Assembly (NCBI RefSeq): GCF_021018805.1
Contig: NC_086258.1
Span: 13,551,936-13,615,935 of the forward strand
Origin: Prinia subflava
Lineage: Eukaryota > Chordata > Aves > Passeriformes > Cisticolidae
Length of the DNA: 64,000 nucleotides
Reading direction: 5' to 3'
The notes under the pieces are model-generated. The model was not told where the DNA came from, did not search any database, and saw only the letters and a list, made by a program, of their open reading frames with translations. Below are positions 55,693 through 64,000 of this stretch, piece by piece. How positions within the stretch are numbered: position 1 is the stretch's first letter; every line of letters starts with the position of its first letter. A program made the position numbers and the translations under genes.

Positions 55693-56647
55693 TACCACAC
55701 AGGGAGAACACAGACCTGCTGCCCTGAGTCCCAGCTGGACCAGCAGCAGGAGCAGAGCTGCAGGATGTGCTCAGTGCTCTTGTCAGCGAAGCAGCAAATG
55801 CAGAATTTGGCTCCTCCAGCTCATCTTTGTCTTTCCTTTGTGATGTTGTGTAGCTGCCTTGGTGTTTAATCCTCGTAATTCACGGCAGTGAGAAAGGGAT
55901 AATTCTCATCTCCTCCCTTCTGCAAACATTACAGTCTGCAGGGTGGGACCAGGGCAGCTCTGCAGCATTTCAAGTTAAAAAGACAAAAAGCAGCAGACAG
56001 AGGCATTTACCTTTTGGCAAGTAAAAGGCATCTCTAAGGAAGATGGGTTTTAAATCCATACTGTGTGAAAGAATTTAGATTACGTACTTACAACTCCAAA
56101 TATTGTAAGCTGCGTGTCTGGAAAAACAAGAGGAATATCCTTTGTTTATTAAAAAATGACTTTGAAAAGGACCTGGCTGGCTCCTCTCTGAAATACAAAG
56201 GAAGTATTTCTTACTCTAAATGTCATCAGACATTTATTTAAAGCTTTAATGATATGTTTTGGAACATCATCTATGCCTGAACATTTCTCCACTGCAGTCG
56301 TCTGGAAGAAGGAGCTTTTTTTCCCCCCATCTTTAAATAGTAAATGAGGCCAATTATCTCATGGTAATTCCAAATGGTAATTTGGTTCCGCTGGAGCTGT
56401 CAGTGGCTTATCAAAATAGTATTTCCAGGTTAATTTTAGGAACACATCCACCCCTTCCAGCGGGCTGGGATGAGTTCTGCTGAGCCCTGGGGTGGGAAGT
56501 GAGGCTCACCTGCAGCCCAGGGACCCCGGGCAGAACACGAGGAGATGCCCAGGGATGTGTGTGGGACAAGCAGGGATCCCCCTGCTCCAAAGGGACTCCA
56601 AGCAGGGAAGCACCACTGTGGCATTATGGAGCACCACTGAGTGGTTC

Positions 56648-56715
56648 TAAATAATAACAATAATAATAAATAACAAAATAAATAAAAGTTCTAAATAATA
56701 ATAACAATAATAACT
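56648..56715. repeat. (AAT)n microsatellite
   Basis: Imperfect AATAAT runs. Confidence 0.8.
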
Positions 56716-58315
56716 GATTTTGCATTGCAGCCTATTGGGAGCTGGCAGCCCCAACTGCTTGGGGAATGATTGTACCACTTCAATTTATTACAGATTAATG
56801 GGATTGATTTATGATTTTTTTGTTTCTTTTTAATTAGCCTCATTAAAAGCCAAACAATCTTCCTGCAGAGCATGCAAACAACAGGGACACGGGCCCAGGC
56901 ACTGCTGGTTCCTGGTGCTTTTGTCCAGAATTAGCGTTGCAAACCAGGAAAGATTTATTAATGGTTCCTGGGAGAGATTAGCAATGGGGAAACAGCTCAG
57001 GGAGGATTAGGAGCCAAGCAAGCATCAGCCAGCTTTTGATGGAGTGTTTGTCAAAAGTTGCTCTTTGAGTTTGAAGTGAGCCCGTGAGTGCACCAGCTGC
57101 AGTTTGTGCTTATAAATCTTTTGTGGAAAACACACAGAATTGGGCACTACAGAAAAAGAAGTTCAGAGCAAAAACCCCCAAACCTGAACCCCAAACTCTT
57201 CAAATATCAAATATCAAACTCTTCAAATATCAAAACGCTGAGCAAATTTGAAATTGCATTTCTAAATGAGAGTAACAACCGCCTTCCAAAGATCAGAAGA
57301 CCGAGAGGACAGGTGAGCTTCGGGCCCCGGCAGCCACAACCCAGCCCAGGGGTTGTTTTCTCTCCACTTCTGCATCACAGGAGCATCTCGGACTCCAGCA
57401 CAGATGCTCGGCCGGCAGCTCCTGCGATGCCTTTTGCTCAGTCCAACCCCCCCATCCCAGCGCACCCCCAGAGCCTCCCCGAGCCCTGCTCCAGCCAGCT
57501 GAAAACATACCCGACTTTTCCCTCTCTCTGCAGTTTATTTTCTGTTCTCCCTTCAGCACGGTGCCGGAGCCAGGCCGGTCTGGTCACGCTCCCCCGGAGC
57601 TCAGCCAGCTTCTCCTCCGTGCCCTCCTCTCCAGCCCGGCCCTCGCTGTGCTGCCCGCCCCGGGCTCTCCATCCCCGCCATGGGGCCCGGCCCCGGCGCA
57701 TCCCCCAGAAAACTGCAGCGAGGACTTTCCTCAACTATACGGAGCTTTTTTTAGGAATTAAGAAAATAAAAGCGGCGTCTGAATCATCTGCCAGCGAGCA
57801 CCGCGGAGGGGCTGCAAGGGCTGCTGCGGGGGGACAGAGCCCACCCGGGCCCTGCCCGCAGACACCCAGAGGGCTTCGAGCATCCCCTCCCCTGCCCCGT
57901 TCCCGCACAGCCCCCCGGCACCCCACCCCGCACCAGCAACACCCTCCAGCCCCTGCCAAAGCTCCCTTCTCCCCGACTTTCCGCCTTCGGGAGAGGGGCC
58001 GGAGCCCCCGAAGGAGCTGGCGGCGAGGGCGGGCGGGGGACCCGCCACCTGCGCGGGGGCTGCGCCGGGCGAGCGGGCGGTGCTGGGGGCGCGGGCGGCA
58101 GAACCCGGGGCCGCTCGGCTCAGTCCCCACCGCCACCAGCACCGGGACCCCGTCCGGGGGAGGCTCCCACGCCGCCGTGCCCCCACCCCGCTCCCCCGCC
58201 CCGGGCCCCGAGCGCCCTGCCCGGTCCCCGCCCCGAGGTGCCCGCACCCCCCGGCTCCGCCGCTCGAGCTCCCCCGTGCGCCCTGCCCCGGGAGCCGCCG
58301 CCGGCGCGCCCGCCC

Positions 58316-58372
58316 CTGTCCCCGTCCCTATCCCCGTCCCTGTCCCTGTCCCCGTCCCCGTCCCAGCCCGCC
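58316..58372. repeat. (CCCGTC/CCTGTC) hexamer array in FAM20A 5' UTR
   Basis: About nine hexamers end 7 bp before the start codon. The - strand is (GGGACR)n-like, so this is a G-quadruplex/i-motif candidate in the promoter or 5' UTR. Confidence 0.8.
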
Positions 58373-58378
58373 CCGGCC

Positions 58379-58680
58379 ATGCCGGGCCCGCGGCGGGACC
58401 GCCCGGCCGTGCTGCTGCTGCTCGGGGCTCTGCTGGCCGCCGATCTCTACTTCCACCTGTGGCCGCGGGCGCGGCGGGAGCTGCGCAGGGCGTCCCCGCC
58501 GGGCTGCCCGTGCCCCGCGCCCCCCGCGCCGCGCCCGCCGCTCCCCCGCGCCGCCCCCGCGCTGCGCCGCCTCTTCGCCCACCCGCTGTACCGCGCCGCC
58601 CCGCCGGGCCCCGCCGAGCCGCTGCTGGGCGCCCGCGAAGCCCTGCGCTACTACCGGCGGAAGGCGGCCCGATGGAACAG
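58379..58680 (+). CDS. FAM20A: FAM20A exon 1 (coding part)
   Basis: The start context GCCCCGGCCATGCCG is near-Kozak. 100 codons plus 2 nt, donor AG|GTGCGT. The signal-anchor is residues about 10-27. Confidence 0.95.
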
Positions 58681-61600
58681 GTGCGTCCCGCAGCCGCGCA
58701 TCTCCCCCGCGGGCAGCTCCCGGGCACCCCCGCACCGCGCAGCGCCCGCGCTGCCCTTTCCTGGGCATCTCCTGCGCACCTCCTTCCCCGGCAGCCCCTT
58801 TCCTGGCGATTTCCTGGGCATCCCGTTCTTGAGCACCCTGTGCACCGGCATGTGCTGGCACTCCTTTACCGGGGATCTCCTGGGCACCTCCTTCCCCAAC
58901 CCTCCCTTCTCGGGCATCTCCTGGGCACCTCCTTCCCCGGCACCCCCTTCCCTGGGATCTCCTGGGCACCTCCTTCCCCGGCACCCCCTTCCCTGGGATC
59001 TCCTGGGATCCTCCTTCCCCAGCACCCCCTTCCCTGGGATCTCCCGGGCACCCTTTTCCTGGGCACTCCCTTCCCGGACTCATCTTCTGTGCACCCTCCT
59101 ACCGGGCACCCCTTGCATGATTCCTCTCTTCCTGGGCACCCCTCTCTTGAGCATCTCCTGGCCATCCCCTTCCCGGGTGACCTCTGAGCACCCCTGCATG
59201 AGCACCCCTTTCCCGGATATCTCCTGGACACCCCTTTCCAGGGAGCCCCTGCATGGGGACACATTTCTCTGGCATGTCCCTGAATGGTCACCCCCTTTTC
59301 TGGGCACCCCCTGCACAGGCACCCCTGCCCTGGCATCCCCTGGCATGGGCACCCCCAGGCCCCCTTTCTCGGGGCACCCCCTCTCGGGTACCCCACAGGC
59401 ACTCCCTGCATGGGCAGCTCTCCTGGGCACCCCTCCCCTGCTCAGGCACCCCCTTGGGTGTCCCCTGGACCCCCAGTCCAGCCTGCCCCCCCCCATCCTG
59501 GCTCTGTGCCCCCACCCTCACCCCTCCAGCCCCCCATGGGCAGGCAGGGCTGGGCTGAGGGGCTCTGCTGCTCCTTTGGGGTGTCTCCCACCCTGCTCCA
59601 CTGCCAGAGCCCCAGAGAAAGGGACCCCAGCTCAGAGCTCTCTTCCTGCTGCCTCTCCCAGCCCCAGAAAGAAGAAAACTCCCTCGTCCCCTGCCCCTGG
59701 GGTGGGACTGTCACTGCCCTGTGGTCACTGGCCTGGGGGGGACAGTGACCCTCAGCACCAGCTCCAAACATCGATTATGTACCTCGAATCCCTGATGTAT
59801 CCCCCCTTTCATGGGGGCTAGAGCCAAGTTGGAGGCATCCAGCTCCCCACAGCTGCTCCCTGCACCCCAAGAACTTTTCCACCCATGCTCAAACTGGGAT
59901 ACAACAGAGCGAGGAGCTCCCGGCGTGCTGAGCTCATGGCATCACCTCGTTGTCCCCTCCGTGGGACAGGACACCTGCAAGGGCAGGACAGCATGTCCTG
60001 GGCACCTGGATCCAAGGATCCTGTCCAGGGTCCCTGTCCTGGCACTTCCCCGCTGCCCAGGTTTGGTTTCCAGCTCCCGTCACCTGTGTGGGGTTTGCTG
60101 AGCTGCCCAGGCAGGATCCCCAGCTCCTGCTCTCTCCACTTCCACGCCAGTTCCTGCTGGTCCTGTGGGACTCACCCAGTGCTGGTTCTGTGCAAGATCT
60201 GCTGGAGGAGGTGATGGGAAGTGATAATGGAAGGAACAGAGAATGACCTTCATGGGCTGGGCAGCACCAGGGTCTGGAACCACCTCTGTGCCTGGCCAGG
60301 GTCACCCCTGCAAGGCTCTGCCCTGGCTCCAGTCTGGATCCTGTTGAATCCTTTGTCACAGCTGGCAGGAGCAGGGCAGGCTCCTGGGGATCCATCCAGG
60401 TTTGCTGCATTCTGGAGTTTAACTTCATCTGGGCAATCTTTTTAAAAATAAGTTTAAAACAAAAAAAGAAGAGGAAGAAGTCACAGCAATTGAAATCCAT
60501 GGATGTGGGATTGAGTATCCCTGGCTGTGCCACAGACCCACCTTGGGTGCATCTTCTCAGAGCTGAGCACTGCCTTCTGAAGACATCAGGGTCTGGGTAC
60601 CAAGGTGGATATTTCCCAAGATAAATCCCTGTGGGAATGGGAGATTTGAACCAAAGCAGCTCACAGCTTGATGGCATCATCAGAAGCCCTGAGCACTTGC
60701 TGCAGCCTCATGTGCAGGACAGTGAGGAGTCTGCACTCCCCAGTTTTATTCTCCACACTGTTAAAACATGGAATTTGAGATGAAGCTATGGCTGCCTTTG
60801 CCTTCTGCCCCAAGGTCTGGCTGTGGTGTGACTTGGAGGAACACCGTGGTGCCATTTGTCCTTGGCTGACTTTGCTTTGCACCTCCAGGAAGGAAAGGAA
60901 GGCAGAGTATTGATTATTCCTCAGTCACTCTGAAATAAAATATATGATGCTCATAAGTGGGTGAAACCTCCGGAGAGCACAGGCTGAGGTGACACAACCA
61001 CTCCTGCAAAAAGCTGCCAACAACCATCGGTGCTGCAAATTGAGTGTATAATCAGGTGGCACTTGCCAGAGCTGATGGATTTTCTAAGATTGCTGATTTG
61101 CTGTGGGCACGGAGGAATTTCTGCCTCACCAGGAGCACTGCAGAGCCCGTGTCCTCTCTGGTGTGGCCAGGGCAGGATCCTCGTGGGAAGCAGGAATCCG
61201 TGGCTTTCTCTCCCACTGCATGGGTTCAACAAAGCTGCTGCTGCTGCTGTTGAAGAGCAAAAAGTCCACAGCAGCTGCACATCCCAGGCAGCAGAGGCTC
61301 AGGGCTGGGTGTCCATGGGCATCCTCTCCCAGCACATTCCTCCTTCACCCGTGGCTGTGGCTGTGGCAGAGCAGTTTTGGGAGCAGCAGGACGCTCCTCC
61401 TGAGTGCAACAAGCTGCAGTTGAACCCCGTTCCTCCAGCACAGCGTGTCTGCCTTCGTTTCTGCGGCCAGATGGACGTCAGCTGGACAGGGGCTCTGCCA
61501 GCTGGAGCAGCCCCAGGACACGTCCTGCTGGAATCCCCCAGACGTGTCCTCCTCCACGGGGCTCCCTGTAAACTGCCTGCTGCCCATCCCTGCTCCCAGC

Positions 61601-63720
61601 ACTCCAGGCAGGACCAGCAGTTCGATTGCAGGAGGCAGAACCAGCTGGAGAGACTGATGGGGATGCAGGAAGAAAACAGAAAAGAAAAAAAAACCAACCC
61701 AAACCATCCACACCTCTTCAAAACCAAAAAAACCAAAAAAATCCAGAGTTTATTTTTATCCTTGAAGGAGCAGCTTCAAAACCCCAAACTCAGGACGCTG
61801 GTGGCCTGAGCAGTGTCACCCCGTGCTGTGCCTCCCTCCCAGCCCAGCAGAGAGCTGAAAGCCAGGGCAACCCCAGGGCTATTTATAGCAGGGTAGAAAT
61901 GAACCCTGTTTTTATATCATTATGCCTTTTGCAGACATCTGGGGTTTTTTTCCAGGGAAATATTTCAGGAATCCTGAAGGAATCAGGGAGGCAGAGAGAG
62001 TTGTATTTTGGGTTGGAAGGCTGGGAAGGGACTGGCTCAGCCTGGGCAGGGACCATGTGGATGCAGGGCTGGGATCTGCCTCCCCTTGCATAACTACTGC
62101 ATTTTTTTCCCCCTCAGTAATCCCTTGCTCGCTGCCACCCTGGGGGAGCAGCCTGTGTGTATGGCAGGCAGGAGGGCAAATATGGTAAAATATTTGGGCA
62201 GCTTCCCGAGGGAAAAATCCTGAGTCATTCCTGTCCATCGTGCTGGGGTTTATAGCCTCTGGCTGTGGCAGGGTTAAGGTTGTGCCTCACTCATCCACGG
62301 CAAACCCAGAGCAGGGCAGAGGCTGGGGCTCAGGGCACTTCTGCTGGAGCTGATGGCATTCCACGGCCACATCCTTGTGCATGGAATTGTCCCTTGCTCC
62401 TTTTCCAGGGAGTTTTCTGCCTCCTTTGCAGGCAGCCTGAGCTGGGAGCTGGTGTGGAAGTGCTCCAGCTTCCCTCTGACCATGCACCCGTGGACGTCAC
62501 GCTGTGGCTGACCCAGTCCAGTGAAAAGACAAACAAACTGGGAGAGGGAGCAGGCTCCCGTGAGCTGCACATCCAGCCTGCCTCTCCAGTTCCTAGATGT
62601 CTCTAGGATACCGCTGGAACACCTCTGGGAGGGTTCATCCCCTGCTCACAGCCAGATTAACCACGCTGCTGCTCAGCCTGCTCGGATGGAGAAGGGGTGA
62701 TGGGAAACTCCCAACCAAACCCCAGCTGCTGGGCTGAGCAGGGAAATAAAAAAACCACCAGACCCAGGAGCCCATTGCAGCCCCCTGTGCCATTCCTGGG
62801 CTGGTCAGTGCCTGGGGCATGGTCAGACCCCACTCAGGCTCTGGGTGGGGTCTGGAGGGACATGTGGCACTTCCCCCTCTCCCACCACCCCATCCCAGCC
62901 TTGGTTAATGTCCCACTCCTTATCAGCCCCCAGCTCCTGTTTGCTTTTGTGGATGGATCCTGGCACTTCCAGTGTAAACTGAACTGCGTTTTCCCTCTCT
63001 CAGGGCTGGCTGCTGCACACACGGGCTGGACAATGTTAATGAGAAACTAAAACTGTCCTCTGCTGGCTGCAACAAGTGACCTTCCAGTTCCACAGTGCCA
63101 GCCCTGGAGGGCTCGAGGCTGAGGGAAATGCTGATCGAGTGGGGAGATGGGTTTGGGGTTATTACTGAACCTGGGAGGCTCCTTCAGCTCCACCTACCAA
63201 AAAAGGATGGGGTTGAACCTTGATTTTAGAGATCGTGGGCAGGATGCTGCCAGGTGGCCTCGTAGCATCCCTGCTCCCTGTGAATTTGGTCACAGAGGCA
63301 ATTTGTAGCTTGTAGTGATTTCTCCCGACCCCTTTCTGGGACCTCCAGCCTCAGGAAAAAAACTCTCAGAAGTTATCAGAGACTCCGATCAGCTCAGCCA
63401 TCTCCCCCTGCCTCAGTTTCCCCTTATCCCCCCGCGCTCTGCTCCTGGCACCCTCCCCACTCTCCAGGCTGGGAGAAGGGAGGTTTTCCACCCCGTGGCT
63501 CACCCCCAGGAGTGACAAGCTTCTCTCTCTCCCAGGAGACACAAGCTTTACCGGGAGGGGCTGAACCTGAGCTCGCCGGCGGCGCCGCTGCCGCTGCGGC
63601 CCGAGGCGGGCTGGCTGCAGTTCCAGCTGGGCATCAGCAGCGAGGGGCTCTACCCGCGCTCCAGCGCCGCCGTCACCCGCCTGCTCCGCGACATGCGGGA
63701 CCTGCCCACCGTCAGTGCCG
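58379..63720 (+). CDS. FAM20A: FAM20A pseudokinase, exons 1-2 (5' part)
   Basis: FAM20A is a Golgi/secreted pseudokinase that pairs with and activates the FAM20C kinase, and is needed for biomineralisation in mammals. Exons 58379-58680 and 63536-63720 join in frame (AAC AG|G AGA). Exon 1 encodes a type II-like N-terminus: [20 protein letters not shown] and ADLYFHLWP, almost identical to the human start, then a Pro/Ala/Arg-rich stretch, LFAHPLY and [15 protein letters not shown]. Exon 2 encodes [27 protein letters not shown] and [13 protein letters not shown]. The variable stretch before LFAHPLY is clearly shorter than in human. The kinase-like domain lies beyond the window. Synteny with ABCA8 supports the call. 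Confidence 0.95.
58740..59200. repeat. Degenerate about 40-bp minisatellite in FAM20A intron 1
   Basis: Repeated CCTGGGCACCTCCTTCCCC and CCCCTTCCCTGGGATCTC words; imperfect GCACCCC repeats continue to about 59,480. Confidence 0.8.
59480..63535. other. Rest of FAM20A intron 1
   Basis: No further gene, RNA or array recognised. Open frames here are without family motifs. Confidence 0.5.
63536..63720 (+). CDS. FAM20A: FAM20A exon 2
   Basis: Acceptor TCTCTCCCAG|GAGACACAAG, donor GCCG|GTGAGC. 185 nt, ending at SA with a split codon (human SAD). Confidence 0.93.
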
Positions 63721-63742
63721 GTGAGCGCCGGGACACGGGGAC

Positions 63743-64000
63743 GGGATGGGGAAATGGGATGGGATGGGATGGGATGGGATGGGATAATGGGATGGGATGG
63801 GATGGGATGGGATGGGATGGGATGGGATGGGATGGGATGGGATGGGATGGGATGGGATGGGATGGGATGGGATGGGATGGGATGGGATGGGATGGGATGG
63901 GATGGGATGGGATGGGATGGGATGGGATGGGATGGGATGGGATGGGATGGGATGGGATGGGATGGGATGGGATGGGATGGGATGGGATGGGATGGGATGG
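63743..64000 (+). repeat. (GGGAT)n array in FAM20A intron 2, truncated by window end
   Basis: GGGAT units begin within about 25 bp of the exon 2 donor, with small interruptions (GAAAT, AAT), become pure after about 63,790 and run to the window edge. The G-rich strand is the sense strand. Confidence 0.97.

Larger units (their letters stand above)
57560..58760 (+). promoter_or_regulatory. FAM20A: CpG-rich promoter region of FAM20A
   Basis: GC content and CpG density rise sharply here, in contrast to the CpG-poor flanks. The region covers the 5' UTR and exon 1. No TATA box is visible, typical of CpG-island promoters. The long open frames through it on both strands come from the base composition. 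Confidence 0.75.

Noticed and set aside
55394..55869. Poly-His or Thr/Ile repeat frame
   Set aside because: A CAC/CAT microsatellite; no gene structure around it.
57088..59187. 699-residue open frame across the FAM20A promoter, and similar long frames on both strands
   Set aside because: Produced by high GC content with few stops. The composition is Pro/Arg/Ala-rich, there are no domains, and the true coding frame is shown by strong identity to FAM20A and its splice sites.
63501..63535. Alternative FAM20A exon 2 acceptor at CCCCCAG|GAGTGAC (63509)
   Set aside because: It is 26 nt upstream of the chosen acceptor, would shift the frame, and breaks the conserved [10 protein letters not shown] sequence.

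Overview
The window looks like nuclear DNA of a bird, most likely a songbird, from a compact GC-rich chromosome. The evidence is many CR1-type LINE 3' ends ending in the avian ATTCTRTG-like tail, short introns, very dense mini- and microsatellites, and gene order matching the ABCA8/9/6/10/5 - FAM20A block of human 17q24. There is no bacterial, plasmid or phage content.

Layout (all genes on +): (1) 1-1,876 is the 3' end (last six coding exons, stop, poly(A) signal) of an ABCA8/9/6/10-group transporter. (2) 6,237-29,529 is a complete second ABCA-group gene. I resolved 38 coding exons whose phases all agree; they sum to 4,896 nt, i.e. 1,631 residues plus stop, with a poly(A) signal at 29,932. 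It lies directly upstream of FAM20A, the place ABCA8 holds in human. (3) 29,956-57,500 is about 27 kb without a supported protein gene: CR1 fragments and a striking series of tandem arrays. (4) 57,560-58,760 is a CpG-rich promoter with FAM20A exon 1 (ATG 58,379); exon 2 is 63,536-63,720. The window ends inside a (GGGAT)n array in intron 2.

The two ABCA genes encode full-length ABC lipid-transporter type proteins (two TMDs, two NBDs). In the complete gene one composite ATP site looks degenerate (NBD1 switch His replaced by Gln, NBD2 signature LPAGI) and the other looks intact. The upstream gene has also lost the NBD2 switch His. FAM20A is a secretory-pathway pseudokinase that activates FAM20C; it is a syntenic neighbour and not a functional partner of the transporters.

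Most unusual: a 30/32-bp minisatellite in intron 13 of the complete gene is built from the exon-14 splice acceptor itself, giving 18 upstream copies of CCTCCTGCAG|GTT that end exactly at the real acceptor. A separate intergenic array (43.9-44.4 kb) repeats a 5' splice-site-like CAG|GTGAGG about 26 times. Other items are a GC-AG intron, an inverted pair of about 0.55-kb LTR-like repeats bracketing exons 3-6 (candidate for back-splicing), and a G-quadruplex-prone (GGGAT)n array about 25-40 nt downstream of the FAM20A exon 2 donor.
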